Shown here: in pieces, positions 42,189 through 52,983 of the stretch | How positions within the stretch are numbered: position 1 is the stretch's first letter | Layout: every line of letters begins with the position of its first letter | NCBI GenBank assembly: GCA_943369295.1 | Contig: CALRMU020000001.1 | Location: 1 to 64,000 of the forward strand | Source of the DNA: JAKRSE01 sp943369295 | Lineage (GTDB): Bacteria > Armatimonadota > Fimbriimonadia > Fimbriimonadales > Fimbriimonadaceae | Direction: 5' to 3' | Length of the DNA stretch: 64,000 nucleotides | The notes under the pieces: model-generated | The model's database searches: none | What the model saw: the letters and a program-made list of their open reading frames with translations, nothing else | What the model was told of the DNA's origin: nothing | Program-made: the position numbers and the translations under genes

Positions 42189-44795
42189 ATGTCTGAAGAG
42201 ACCCTTGCCCCTCGATATGAAGCGGCTCCTGTTGAGCCCAAATGGTACAAGCTTTGGGAGGAATCCGGAGCTTTTGAACCTGACCCCAATGCTACGGGAC
42301 CTGTTTTCAGCGTCACCATTCCGCCCCCCAACATCACTGGCAGCCTTCACATGGGCCATGCCTTGTGCTACTCCCTGCAGGATATGCTCGGCCGCTTCTA
42401 CCGAATGAAGGGCCACAAGGTGCTTATTCTGCCTGGCCAAGACCATGCCGGCATTGCCACTCAGAGTGTGGTTGCCAAGAAGCTGAAGGCAGAAGGAAGA
42501 AACCCACAAGAGATTGGGCGAGAAGCCTTTATCGAACGAACCTGGGAATGGCGCGAAGAGAGCGGAGATGAGATTCTTCGCCAGTTTCGAGCTCTGGGCT
42601 GTTCATTTGATTGGAGCCGAACCAGGTTCACCCTGGATGAAGACTATGTGAAGGCCGTTCTCAAGGTCTTTATCGAATGGTTCAACCGTGGGCTGATCTA
42701 TCGCGGCCTTAGGGTCGTGAACTGGGATCCGGTGCTGCAGACTTCGGTTAGTGATATCGAAACTGAGCGAAAGGACATCAACGGCAAGCTCTACCACGTC
42801 CGGTATCCCTTTGCCGATGGCAGCGGGGAAGTGATTATTGCGACCACCAGGCCAGAAACGATGCTGGCCGATGTGGCTGTGGCTGTTCACCCTAGCGATT
42901 CTCGCTACGAAGGCAAGGTTGGCAAGAAGCTGATTCTGCCCTTGATGAACCGAGAGATTCCTTTGATCGCTGACCAGTACCCCGACCCTGAGTTTGGAAC
43001 TGGCGCAGTGAAGATCACTCCTGGCCACGACCCCAACGACTACGAAGTGGGTCAGAGGCACGGTCTTGAGGTTTTGATCGCCATGGACAGCAAGGCGAGA
43101 ATCAATGAGCTTGGCGGCAAGTACCAGGGTCTCGAGCGCTACGCTGCCAGAAAGGCGGTTCTGGCTGATCTAGAAGAAGGCGGCTACCTGGTGAAGGTGG
43201 ATGACCATTCCATCCCCATGATCTACTCCTCTCGGTCGGGCGAAGCTATTGAGCCTCTGGCCAGCGAGCAGTGGTTTGTGAACCAGAGAGCCTTGGCAGA
43301 AGATGCGATTAAGGTGGTGGAAGCAGGGAAGATTAAGTTCATTCCGGAAAGGTTCACCGATATCTATCTGGATTGGCTTAAGAACATCCGCGACTGGAAC
43401 ATCAGCCGCCAGCTTTGGTGGGGCCACAGGATTCCTGTGTACTACACAGAATCTGGCGAGGCTTTTGCTGCCCTGAACTGGGAAGAAGCTCAGGCTCAGG
43501 CGGGCGACAAAACAATCATCCGGCAGGACGACGACGTTCTGGATACTTGGTTCTCCAGCGGTCTCTGGCCCTTTGCCACTTTGGGCTGGCCGAACGAGAC
43601 CGATGATCTCAAGACCTTCTATCCCACTTCGGTGCTGGTGACCGCCCGCGATATTCTTTATCTATGGGTGGCCCGCATGGTGATGATGGGCATGGACTTT
43701 ATGAAGGAGATCCCCTTCAGCGAGGTCATGATCTACGCGACGATCTTTACCGAGAAGGGTGAAAGGATGAGCAAGAGCCTGGGAACAGGCATCGACCCCG
43801 TCCCGATCATCGAGACCAAGGGAGCGGATGCGCTGCGCTGGTCGCTGCTTTCTCAGACAGGGTCAAACCAGGATATTCGGTACGGAGAAAAGAAGAGCGA
43901 CGAGGCCCGAGCCTTCTGCAACAAGATCTGGAACGCCAGCCGCTTTGTTCTTATGAACATCGAAGATTGGTCAGAGGAAGCTCCTGACCAATTGGCTGAC
44001 GTTGATCTGTGGCTTCTCAGCCGACTCAACCAAACGGTGGAGTCTGTCACAGCAGGCTATGAATCCAGAGACATTCAATCAACCTGCCACGACCTTTATC
44101 GCTTCTTCTGGAACGACGTCTGCGATTGGTACATTGAAATCAGCAAGCCGAGGCTGAACGATCCGGCTCAGAAGCGGATTCCTCAGTGGGTGCTGGTTAA
44201 GGCTTTGAGAACCTTCTGCCAGCTTGCTCACCCAGTCATGCCCTTCATCACAGAAGAGCTGGCTTCGCATCTGCCAGGCTATGATGGAACGATTTTGGTG
44301 AAGACTCAGTGGCCTGGTGTCGATTCCAACCAAATGGATGAAGCGATCTCAAACAGAGTCCAGGGATGGTTTGAAGGGGTCAGGGCAGTACGAGCTCTGC
44401 GCGCTGAAACTGGCGCAAACCCAATGAAGACTCTTCCGGAGATCTGGTTTGAGGGTGACCTTGCTGGCGGGGAAGAGATTCTCAAGAGCCAGGCATGGTT
44501 CCAAGAGGTTAAGCAGGGGCGGCCGGAAGGCAGCTTCCTCAGCACAACCTCTGGAGACCTTAACTTCCACCTTCCGATCGATGGCCTGGTGGATGTGGCT
44601 AAAGAGAAGGAGAAGGCAGAAAAGGATCTGGCCAAGAAGCAGACCGAAAGGGACAAGCTGGCAGGTCGTCTTGGAAATGCTGACTTTATCAGCCGGGCGA
44701 AGCCAGAAGTGGTCGAACGAGACAGGCAGGCTCTGGCCGACCTGGATCAGGAGATCGTGCGGCTTCTCGAAAGACTGCAGATGTACGCCGGATAG
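42189..44795 (+). CDS. valS: valyl-tRNA synthetase
   Basis: 868 residues, class I aminoacyl-tRNA synthetase charging tRNA-Val. The HIGH-type motif is HMGH at 54-57 after PPPNITG. The KMSKS-type motif is ERMSKSLG near residue 530. An editing CP1 domain (about 190-340, TTRPETMLADVAVAVHP) and a C-terminal coiled coil (KEKEKAEKDLAKKQTERDKL) complete the family layout. No T-box leader fits in the 39 bases before it. A terminator follows. Confidence 0.97.
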   Translation: MSEETLAPRYEAAPVEPKWYKLWEESGAFEPDPNATGPVFSVTIPPPNITGSLHMGHALCYSLQDMLGRFYRMKGHKVLILPGQDHAGIATQSVVAKKLKAEGRNPQEIGREAFIERTWEWREESGDEILRQFRALGCSFDWSRTRFTLDEDYVKAVLKVFIEWFNRGLIYRGLRVVNWDPVLQTSVSDIETERKDINGKLYHVRYPFADGSGEVIIATTRPETMLADVAVAVHPSDSRYEGKVGKKLILPLMNREIPLIADQYPDPEFGTGAVKITPGHDPNDYEVGQRHGLEVLIAMDSKARINELGGKYQGLERYAARKAVLADLEEGGYLVKVDDHSIPMIYSSRSGEAIEPLASEQWFVNQRALAEDAIKVVEAGKIKFIPERFTDIYLDWLKNIRDWNISRQLWWGHRIPVYYTESGEAFAALNWEEAQAQAGDKTIIRQDDDVLDTWFSSGLWPFATLGWPNETDDLKTFYPTSVLVTARDILYLWVARMVMMGMDFMKEIPFSEVMIYATIFTEKGERMSKSLGTGIDPVPIIETKGADALRWSLLSQTGSNQDIRYGEKKSDEARAFCNKIWNASRFVLMNIEDWSEEAPDQLADVDLWLLSRLNQTVESVTAGYESRDIQSTCHDLYRFFWNDVCDWYIEISKPRLNDPAQKRIPQWVLVKALRTFCQLAHPVMPFITEELASHLPGYDGTILVKTQWPGVDSNQMDEAISNRVQGWFEGVRAVRALRAETGANPMKTLPEIWFEGDLAGGEEILKSQAWFQEVKQGRPEGSFLSTTSGDLNFHLPIDGLVDVAKEKEKAEKDLAKKQTERDKLAGRLGNADFISRAKPEVVERDRQALADLDQEIVRLLERLQMYAG

Positions 44796-44817
44796 GCTAA
44801 CTGTCACTCTGGGTTTT

Positions 44818-44847
44818 GGGGCGGGGATAGGATCCTCGCCCCATTTC
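44818..44847 (+). terminator. stem-loop terminator of valS
   Basis: GGGGCG pairs with CGCCCC (44818-44823 with 44837-44842), with an inner GGAT/ATCC pairing, followed by ATTTCTG. Confidence 0.6.
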
Positions 44848-44862
44848 TGTGCCCGAGAGTGG

Positions 44863-44896
44863 TTGCAGTTATAGCGTTTATCTGTTAGAATCTAAC
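44863..44896 (+). promoter_or_regulatory. sigma-70-like promoter with overlapping operator palindrome
   Basis: -35 TTGCAG (44863-44868), a 17-base spacer, then -10 TAGAAT (44886-44891). The -10 is inside the perfect palindrome GTTAGA-A-TCTAAC (44884-44896). The expected transcription start falls on the ATG at 44898, so the message would be leaderless. Confidence 0.7.
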
Positions 44897-44897
44897 T

Positions 44898-45326
44898 ATG
44901 GAAGACAAAACTGCGGAACTATCTAGATCTCTGAGCCAGATGGTGAAGGAGGGGGCGATGCCCTACCTGGTCGATAAGGAGGGTCGGCGACACGTTTTGC
45001 CTAAAGAGGTCTCTGAAATGGTCGTGGCAGCCCTTAAGGCATTTGAAAACAAAGAGGAAGTAACCCTGGTCGCGAACGACAAGGCACTAACTACCCAGTC
45101 CGCCGCGGACTTTTTAAATGTTTCACGGCAATTTCTTGCTCGACTGCTGGACGATGGAGAGATTCCTTCTCATCGGGTTGGGACTCATCGGCGGGTCTAT
45201 ATGAAAGATTTGGCCGAATTTAGGGCTAAGCGGTCAGAAAAGAGGAAGAAGCTTCTGGATCAGATGACGGATGAGGCAGTGGCGGCTGGGCTGGACGACA
45301 TTTGGGTTGACCTCACCAGGCCGTGA
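44898..45326 (+). CDS. excisionase-type HTH protein, orphan antitoxin-like
   Basis: 142 residues. An N-terminal part of unknown fold precedes a MerR/excisionase-type HTH (about 64-110, LTTQSAADFLNVSRQFLARLLDDGEIPSHRVGTHRRVYMKDLAEF). The C-terminal tail is RKKLLDQMTDEAVAAGLDDIW. This layout is common for antitoxins encoded before a PIN-domain toxin gene. No toxin follows: comEC lies eight bases beyond the stop on the other strand. It probably represses itself through the palindrome over its -10 box. Confidence 0.8.
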   Translation: MEDKTAELSRSLSQMVKEGAMPYLVDKEGRRHVLPKEVSEMVVAALKAFENKEEVTLVANDKALTTQSAADFLNVSRQFLARLLDDGEIPSHRVGTHRRVYMKDLAEFRAKRSEKRKKLLDQMTDEAVAAGLDDIWVDLTRP

Positions 45327-45333
45327 CGGACCC

Positions 45334-46680
45334 CTAATTCCGCCCTTCACGGGACTTCGTCCCCGGAGCCATCAAGATTCCCAAGATGTAAAAGGGTCCC
45401 AACCACCATGGACTAAATTCGGGCACTGCAAGGCTAAGCGACCAGGGTCCCCCGAACTGGACAAAGACCAAAAGCATCCAGGAGGCCATGCCCTCACACA
45501 GCACACCCAGCAAAGGCCCAAGTGCTGGAATCGCCAGCCAGACGAGCCATGCGGCCAGGCTGAATCCCATCAGTATCAGGGCGAGAGGGCCAGTGAGAAG
45601 GGTCACCAGAATGCCGACGAGGGGAATGGACCCGAACCAATAGCCAACCAGGGGTGCGGTAGCGATGCTTGCCGCCAGCGAAGCAATGAATCCACTGACC
45701 AGAAGACTTTTGTGAGCTGGCGCAAAGAGAATTAGGCCAATAACGGCAGCGAAACTTAACCAAAAGGATGGACTGATAACCTCCCAGGGGTTTAGCAGCA
45801 GGCCGACAATCCCGGCCCCAGCCAAGGCGTTCAAAAGGTCTGGCTCGCGCTCTGCCAAGATTGCTCCTCCCATGATGAGAGCCATGATAACGGCGCGGGT
45901 GATGGGAGGGTTTAGTCCGGCAGCTCCGGCATAGACAAGCAGAACCAGGGCCAAAAGAGGAGCACGAACCCATAAAGGCAAGGGAACCCATCGGATTAGA
46001 GCCCAAACCATCCCGAGCAGAAAAACGACATTGGCTCCGCTGGCAGCAATGAGATGAGCGCCGCCGCTGGCTCGAATGAGCTCCAGGTCCTCATCGCTCA
46101 TACCGGTCGTGACTCCGAAGCACAGAGCATCCACCAAGGGTGCCTGACGTTCAGGCAGAGACGCAGCTAAAAACCCTTCGAAGGATTTCCGGATCACGCC
46201 GCCCCATCGCCAAATTGGTGGTCCGCGCTTAAGAGTTTGGGGGGTCATAGCGGACCTGACCTCAGCCACAAAGCCTGATCGCTTTTGGTGCGGCCGGGGA
46301 GAACGAGATCCGCCCTGGACCAAGAGTCTGTCTCCTAAGCTCACATCAACGTGAGGGGCAAGACGAAGAACGATTCGGCCGAGGTCCGAATCTGCTTCGG
46401 CAAGGATAGCGCGAGGAAGGGTTCTTGGAACAGAAGTGACAGTGACTTCGCCGTAAAAGAGGCTAGATTCAGCTAAAGGGGTTTGAGGGATTGGCCTCAA
46501 CCAGAAGCCGACCATGCCGCAGACAAGAGCGATTGAGCCTGCTTTTAGATCCCACACCAAGATCGCGAGGGGGATAACCGCCAAGGCCAGCCAGGGCTCA
46601 AAGCCAGAAAGCATGCCAAGGATGAGGGCGAGGCAGCCCACCAAAAGGGGGCGGGATCTCCATTCGCTCTGGCTCAGCAT
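45334..46680 (-). CDS. comEC: ComEC/Rec2-family competence protein
   Basis: 448 residues. An N-terminal membrane region and OB-like domain (VTVTSVPRTLPRAILAEADSDLGRIVLRL) precede the multi-helix competence domain with GGAHLIAASGANVVFLLG and LNPPITRAVIMALI. The C-terminal metallo-beta-lactamase domain of Bacillus ComEC is absent, so DNA-strand degradation would rely on another protein. It forms the inner-membrane DNA uptake channel. Confidence 0.88.
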   Translation of the reverse strand: MLSQSEWRSRPLLVGCLALILGMLSGFEPWLALAVIPLAILVWDLKAGSIALVCGMVGFWLRPIPQTPLAESSLFYGEVTVTSVPRTLPRAILAEADSDLGRIVLRLAPHVDVSLGDRLLVQGGSRSPRPHQKRSGFVAEVRSAMTPQTLKRGPPIWRWGGVIRKSFEGFLAASLPERQAPLVDALCFGVTTGMSDEDLELIRASGGAHLIAASGANVVFLLGMVWALIRWVPLPLWVRAPLLALVLLVYAGAAGLNPPITRAVIMALIMGGAILAEREPDLLNALAGAGIVGLLLNPWEVISPSFWLSFAAVIGLILFAPAHKSLLVSGFIASLAASIATAPLVGYWFGSIPLVGILVTLLTGPLALILMGFSLAAWLVWLAIPALGPLLGVLCEGMASWMLLVFVQFGGPWSLSLAVPEFSPWWLGPFYILGILMAPGTKSREGRN

Positions 46681-46858
46681 GATGGGAGTTCCTCAAGTAT
46701 GCACGGTCAGTCTACGGGGAGCAGCGGTGTCTTTTCTTACTCAGAGCAGTTTCTATATTTCTGGCCGCTTCGGCCAGCATCTCTCCTCACCCTGCCCTCT
46801 CCTCTCGACAAGCGAAAGGAGAGGGTTCTGAGCCGTTTATCTATGTTCTTAGTCTTCC

Positions 46859-47239
46859 TCATTCGCCGCTTTTTTCGTCAACTTCTCTTGTTGGCATCTC
46901 GACCCTTACCCTTTCCGGAGGAGCTTTTTTGCCCTTCAACGAAGTCACGACATGGACCTTGATATTGATGAAGGTGTCTGTTTTCAGACCAGCTTCTACC
47001 GCTTTTCTGTTCAGTCTCTCAACAATTTCGGGGGAGCGAAGAATGATTTCGTTGGCCCATGCTGAACCTGTCACCTGGACGAGGATTGTTCCGTGGTCGA
47101 ATTGAAGAAATTTTGTTCGGGCAGCCAGTTCTGGGCCGACGAGGGTGGGCCAATCCTTAAGGAAATGCTCTGCCTCAACCGCGACAAGGACTTCCTTGTG
47201 CGGGACGGCTTTTCCTAAAAGGTCGGTGAGTTTTTTCAT
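46859..47239 (-). CDS. DUF721 (DciA-like) protein
   Basis: 126 residues with the DUF721 core: VEAEHFLKDWPTLVGPELAARTKFLQFDHGTILVQVTGSAWANEIILRSPEIVERLNRKA. Relatives (DciA) load the replicative helicase in bacteria that lack DnaC. The neighbouring recF gene on the same strand fits the replication/repair link. The C-terminal tail is charged and probably flexible. It is separated from comEC by 178 bases containing two hairpins and from recF by a repeat-filled gap. Confidence 0.85.
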   Translation of the reverse strand: MKKLTDLLGKAVPHKEVLVAVEAEHFLKDWPTLVGPELAARTKFLQFDHGTILVQVTGSAWANEIILRSPEIVERLNRKAVEAGLKTDTFINIKVHVVTSLKGKKAPPERVRVEMPTREVDEKSGE

Positions 47240-47347
47240 GTTGGGCGCTGCGCTGAAGGTTGGGAAGTTGCTTTTTATTCTCGACTGTGTCTTGACTACT
47301 TTCTGACTCTGATGAACTTCGCCCCGAATTTCTTACCACTCTATCGA

Positions 47348-47431
47348 GCCCATCCCAACCCTTCCCTGGGGAAGGGCTTTTTGATTTGTGGCGGTTTTCG
47401 ACCCTTCGCCTTCGGCTCGGTCGAAAACCGC
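47348..47431. repeat. bipartite hairpin repeat, copy 2
   Basis: Nearly identical in plan to copy 1. CCCATCCCAACCC leads to the hairpin CCCTTCC-CTGG-GGAAGGG followed by CTTTTTG, then a perfect 13-bp stem GCGGTTTTCGACC (47391-47403) with GGTCGAAAACCGC (47419-47431). The rest of the gap 47240-47575 holds one CACC-tailed module (about 47512-47548, related to 62366-62412) and no gene. Confidence 0.9.
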
Positions 47432-47575
47432 ATCTCTTATTCGAACAAGCACTGATTAAAGCAAACTCTGAATGGCAGCCTTAGCTCCCAATTAGTTAAC
47501 CTTTCATTCTCGCCCTTCTCTCGCGGGCTCGGGCCAGAGCGGGACACCAAAATTTTTTTCAGAGGTGAGTGCAGA

Positions 47576-48649
47576 TCAGTCCTGATGGATCCTTCCCGAC
47601 TCTACCCGGAAGACTGTTGACTGGCTGATGAGGCCGCTTCCCGCCATTTCTGATTCGGTGCAGGAAAGAAAAACCTGCGCCTGCTGGCTCTGCGCAAAGT
47701 CCACCAGAGCCCCCCTGCGACGGGCGTCCAGGTCACTGAAGACATCATCGAGCAGCAGAACGGGTGGATAGCCGAAGACTCGCTGTGCGAGGCTCTGGAC
47801 TGCCAGCTTGAGAGAGATAACCGCGGTACGCTGCTGTCCTTGACTGGCAAAGATTCGTCCTTCTCGGCCGGAGATCGTGATGAGAACTTCATCTCGGTGG
47901 GGGCCAAGGCTGGTGGAGCCTCGAGCGATATCCTCGCCTCGGGTGGCGGCCAGTGTGCGGGCAGAAAGATCTTCATCCTTGGCCATGTAAGTGAGGTTCA
48001 GCACTTCACCTTCACTCAACTGAGCGTGATGAGCGGCAGCGATCGGGGTGATTTCGTTAAGCCATTGAACTCGAAACTTCCTCAGACCCTGGCCATGCTC
48101 GGCCAAACTTTCTTCCCAAGGTTCAAAAACTTCTGGGCCTGGCCAGTACTCACGAGCCTGGCGAAGCAGAGCGTTCCTCTGCTCGACTGCCCTTTTGTAG
48201 GCAGCCAGGTGGCGCAGATAGGCAGGGTAAAGCTGAGCCAGTTCTTCATCCAAAAAGTCTCTTCGGTCGGCCGGTTCGCCTCTCACAATCTCGAGGTCGA
48301 CAGCAGAAAAAGAGACTGTCGGAAGTCTGCCTAGAAGATCGCTAGCCCGTGGCAGCCCGAGGCTGTTGACCATGGCTTTTCGCCGAGACCCTCTGACGAT
48401 GTGAACTGCCAGCTCGGTGCCAGATTGAGTCAGTTGGGCTGAAACTAAGGTTTCGTCTCTTCCGTCTTGAATGGCCTGAACGTCTTTGGCGCCTTTCCAA
48501 AGTCGGCCGGTTGAGACGAGGTGAATGGCTTCGAGAAAGGTCGTTTTGCCTTGGCCATTGGCTCCGCAGAGAATGTTGAACCCGCTTGAAGGAATGACCT
48601 CTGCCCGGTCGATGATTCGGAAGTTTGCGGCAGAGAGCTTGGCGAGCAT
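47576..48649 (-). CDS. recF: DNA replication/repair protein RecF
   Basis: 357-residue SMC-like ATPase that helps load RecA at gaps with RecO and RecR. Walker A is GANGQGKTT (Lys35), the signature region is FASQGQQRTAVISLKLA and Walker B is PVLLLDDVFSDLD. In many genomes recF lies with dnaA, dnaN and gyrB; here none of these is in the window. An AT-rich TATATA stretch at about 48712 may be its promoter. Confidence 0.95.
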   Translation of the reverse strand: MLAKLSAANFRIIDRAEVIPSSGFNILCGANGQGKTTFLEAIHLVSTGRLWKGAKDVQAIQDGRDETLVSAQLTQSGTELAVHIVRGSRRKAMVNSLGLPRASDLLGRLPTVSFSAVDLEIVRGEPADRRDFLDEELAQLYPAYLRHLAAYKRAVEQRNALLRQAREYWPGPEVFEPWEESLAEHGQGLRKFRVQWLNEITPIAAAHHAQLSEGEVLNLTYMAKDEDLSARTLAATRGEDIARGSTSLGPHRDEVLITISGREGRIFASQGQQRTAVISLKLAVQSLAQRVFGYPPVLLLDDVFSDLDARRRGALVDFAQSQQAQVFLSCTESEMAGSGLISQSTVFRVESGRIHQD

Positions 48650-49110
48650 TTGAGGGGTCGACCAGGAGGTCCGGTGAGATTATCCCCGCCTTCTTTTCTA
48701 AAGAACTTGATATATAAGACTCTTACTTTTCTTTAGACCCTTGAAACTAGGGGAAAAGCCTCTTGAGTCAGGCTCATTTGAAGCAGAGCCTGAGATGGGG
48801 AAAAACTGGGGGGTCTGGTGGTGGAGAAAGGAGGGGTTTCCCACCGTCACGTTTCTCCCTCGTGGTTTCCCACGCTTATCCACACACTCTCTTGACTCTC
48901 ATTGTCGGCAGATTTGCTGGGATCTTTAGGGGTGAGTTTAGTATTCCTGGCGGAAAACCTGAGCTTGGGGACCAACGGACGACCTTTGAGCGGTGGTCGT
49001 CTTAATCGGCCCTTAATCTGTCCGGATAAAAGCTGCATTCCATGATGTGAAGACCTTGCAATTGCCATGGAGATTCCGGAGATACTCGGAGGTGGCTTTG
49101 GCCACATTCT
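48650..49110. other. 461-base intergenic region with a DnaA box
   Basis: No gene seen; open frames here give no plausible protein. One perfect DnaA box, TTATCCACA, lies at 48876-48884, with a weaker TTATCCCCG at 48680-48688 and a GGATAA (reverse) at about 49023. A GTGGC-GCCAC hairpin lies just before the rhomboid start. One perfect box is too few to call an origin. Confidence 0.4.
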
Positions 49111-50316
49111 ATGTTTCTTCCTTTGCGTTCTAAAAACCCGCCCGAGGCTTTTCCTTGGGTGACCTGGACTTTGATTGCCATTAATGTTCTCGTCTTTGCC
49201 ATTGTCAACAAGGGCATGACCATAGAGCAGGAGGTTGCCAACACCTATGGGCTGACCCTCAACAACCTCAGCCCGATGACGGTGGTCACGAGCACTTTTC
49301 TGCACGGCGACTTTTTTCACATCCTCTTCAACCTTTGGTTTTTGATTGTTGTTGGCTTGGCCGTTGAGGGTCGCATGAAGTGGTGGAAGTATTTGATCCT
49401 CTACTTTTTGGCGGCTTTGGCGGGAGACGCGCTTCACCTAGGGCTGGTTGGGGCCGCGCATCCGGATCGTCCAGGCATCGGTGCTTCCGGCGCGATCATG
49501 GGAGTCATGGGGGCATCGCTCTACATCTTTCCTCACAGCAAGGTGCAGAGTCTGTGGGGGGTTCGCTTACAGGGAGGCTTGATTGATGTCCCCATGTGGG
49601 CTGTTGGCGCCTACTACGTATTTTGGGATTTGGTTGGCGTTGCTTTGACAGGCGGAAGTGGTGGAACAGGGAACTTTGCCCACCTGGGTGGAGTTGCCGC
49701 CGGGTTCCTTATTGCCTTTGCTTTTAGAATCTCTCGTGATGACAGTTTTGTGAGTGAAGCCAAAGCCACCATGGCTGAAGGCGGCGACTACACGATGCTG
49801 AACTCGACCCAATTGAAAGAGATGGGTGTTCATCAGCCGGACAACACTGAAATCACTCTGGCCTGCCTGACTCGCATCATTCGAGATGGCTACAAGCTGG
49901 ATCCTGAGGTTGTGGCAAGGTTCAAAAAGCAGATGCCGGCCATCTTGGCCTCGCCCAAGCAGGTTCAGTCGGCGGGATGGGTTGTTTCACAGCTCAGGGA
50001 GAAATCTGAGCTGCCCATGACAACGGTTCTGCGCTTGGCGCTTGAAGTCGAGAAGACAGATGACTTTAGGCTGGCCAAGAATCTCTTTGACTGGATCGTC
50101 CGGGCTGACGGGGTGACGGACGAAGACAGGCAGATGGCAGCTTATCGTTTGGCCATGATCATGGAAGTGAAGGAGCTGAGCTTTATTCACGCCCAGGCCA
50201 TGTACAAGTGGCTTGCCGAGACTTACCCCATGGGGTCTATGTCTGAAATGGCCCGGACCAGGATGAATGCTTTGGAGCCCTTGGCGGCCAGGCAGAGGGG
50301 TCCGGCGGGAATCTAG
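49111..50316 (+). CDS. rhomboid protease with C-terminal helical domain
   Basis: 401 residues. The membrane domain (about 1-208) carries the HGDFFHILFN loop, the catalytic Ser126 in GASGAIMG and the catalytic His191 in NFAHLGG, so the Ser-His dyad is complete. The C-terminal half (about 215-400) is soluble and helical (LACLTRIIRDGYKLDPEVVARFKKQ...FIHAQAMYKWLAETYP), resembling TPR-like repeats. It cuts membrane proteins within the bilayer; the extension may choose substrates. Confidence 0.9.
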   Translation: MFLPLRSKNPPEAFPWVTWTLIAINVLVFAIVNKGMTIEQEVANTYGLTLNNLSPMTVVTSTFLHGDFFHILFNLWFLIVVGLAVEGRMKWWKYLILYFLAALAGDALHLGLVGAAHPDRPGIGASGAIMGVMGASLYIFPHSKVQSLWGVRLQGGLIDVPMWAVGAYYVFWDLVGVALTGGSGGTGNFAHLGGVAAGFLIAFAFRISRDDSFVSEAKATMAEGGDYTMLNSTQLKEMGVHQPDNTEITLACLTRIIRDGYKLDPEVVARFKKQMPAILASPKQVQSAGWVVSQLREKSELPMTTVLRLALEVEKTDDFRLAKNLFDWIVRADGVTDEDRQMAAYRLAMIMEVKELSFIHAQAMYKWLAETYPMGSMSEMARTRMNALEPLAARQRGPAGI

Positions 50317-50349
50317 CTGGGGCAGGAAGGGTCTTTTCGGGACAAAGGA

Positions 50350-50381
50350 GGGTCGGAGCCATGGGCTTCGGCCCTTTTGTT
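50350..50381 (+). terminator. rho-independent terminator of the rhomboid gene
   Basis: GGGTCGGAGCC (50350-50360) pairs with GGCTTCGGCCC (50364-50374), using G-U pairs, over a 3-base loop, then TTTTGTT. Confidence 0.7.
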
Positions 50382-50851
50382 ATGGCCAATGTTAAGGCCT
50401 GGTCCGGGTGGTTGTGGCCTGATTTGGCTTTGGGTGGGCCCTTTCAAGCAGAGGTTTGGGCCAAGTCGGGACCATTCGGGGTCCGGAGGGGACCCTTTTG
50501 GGGACCAGTGTTAAGGGACTGAAAAGGCCGTTTTGAACCTAGCCAAAGAGTTAAGACGAAGAAAATCGCCATTTAGTCGCAGAAAGAGTCCCCAATTGGT
50601 CCGGGACCCCTTGCGCATGGGAGTGGTTGTGGGGAACAATCATCTTCGTCAGCAGGAAGCCGGAAGGCAAGCCTGAGACAAGCAGATTGAAAGCTCAATA
50701 GTGGTGCAGCGCAGCCTGAGGTTGGCGAGGATTATACCTTGTCAACATCAAAATAAAGAATGAAATCGCTGAGCGGTTGGGATTGGTGTCCCAGTTGTCT
50801 TAGCGGGCTCATCCAACAGGAACAATAAGCATCGAAAGATGCTCCCAAAGT
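50382..50851 (+). other. 16S rRNA upstream region and transcribed leader
   Basis: No gene seen. ATTGAAAGCTC at 50686-50696 can pair with GAGCTCTCAAT at 52426-52436 (one mismatch). CCTGAG...GAGG at 50715-50730 can pair with CCTCC...CTCAGG at 52393-52406. These nested stems fit an RNase III processing stalk enclosing 16S. A small GCATC-GAAA-GATGC hairpin (about 50829-50842) precedes the mature end. The promoter should be before 50686 but I cannot place it. Confidence 0.5.
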
Positions 50852-52360
<1,509 letters not shown>

Positions 52361-52438
52361 AGAGTCTGCACGAGGCGCCCCATTGGGGAATGCCTCCACA
52401 CTCAGGTCGATCTGTGCTGTACCATGAGCTCTCAATAG

Positions 52439-52470
52439 GGCCTCTTTGATGAAAGTCAAAGGGGCCTTAA
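52439..52470 (+). terminator. hairpin ending the 16S transcript
   Basis: GGCCTCTTTGA (52439-52449) pairs with TCAAAGGGGCC (52456-52466) over a 6-base loop, one G-U pair. The downstream U content is low, so termination efficiency is unclear. Confidence 0.55.
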
Positions 52471-52983
52471 CTGCGTTTAAGACCTTTGTTTTTCGGGGTT
52501 TTGGCGATTTATGATGAAACCGAGGTGGGGTGCCCCAGCCCGATCAAGGCCCACTTGACGATAACCAAGGATTTGAGATCAGATGCCTGGCCGCGGTAGT
52601 CTGCGCTCAAACGGCCGCCCAACCCCCCAGCCCCCTTCCATCGCAGACTCATTTGCTGTACGAAGTCTGTCCGGATGGAAGGGGGTTTCCCTTTTCTCCC
52701 CATCGAGCGTCCCTCGTTCCGTGGGGCCGCTCGATGGGGTGGATTCCGGAAGATTAATGCCAAAGTTTGTCTCTTGCTTTGGATCTAACAAGCCAGGAAT
52801 GGGCCTGCACAATTCTTTCATTCAAGGCTTTCTTTTCCATTGTTGAGTAGGGTGCCCCGTCCCGATCAGCTTGCTGTCGGGCGGGAACTGGTGAACTATG
52901 AGTGCTCGTTCCAGGCCTTCAGCTAGATCCACTTCGACAGCCTAGAGCACTACAACTCGTAAGTTGAGCAAGAAATCCACTGG
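52471..52983. repeat. gene-free segment with paired hairpins and repeat modules
   Basis: No gene seen. Two 12-bp perfect stems follow each other: CCCCCTTCCATC/GATGGAAGGGGG (52631-52642 with 52674-52685, with an inner CAGACT/AGTCTG stem) and CCCCATCGAGCG/CGCTCGATGGGG (52698-52709 with 52728-52739). A reverse copy of the GTGCCCCGTCCCGATCAGC module lies at 52852-52888. A CACC-tailed hairpin CCACTGGTC-ACG-GACCAGTGG is at 52977-52997. Confidence 0.75.

Noticed and set aside
48650..49110. Chromosome origin call
   Set aside because: Only one perfect DnaA box, no AT-rich unwinding tract next to it, and no dnaA or dnaN neighbour.
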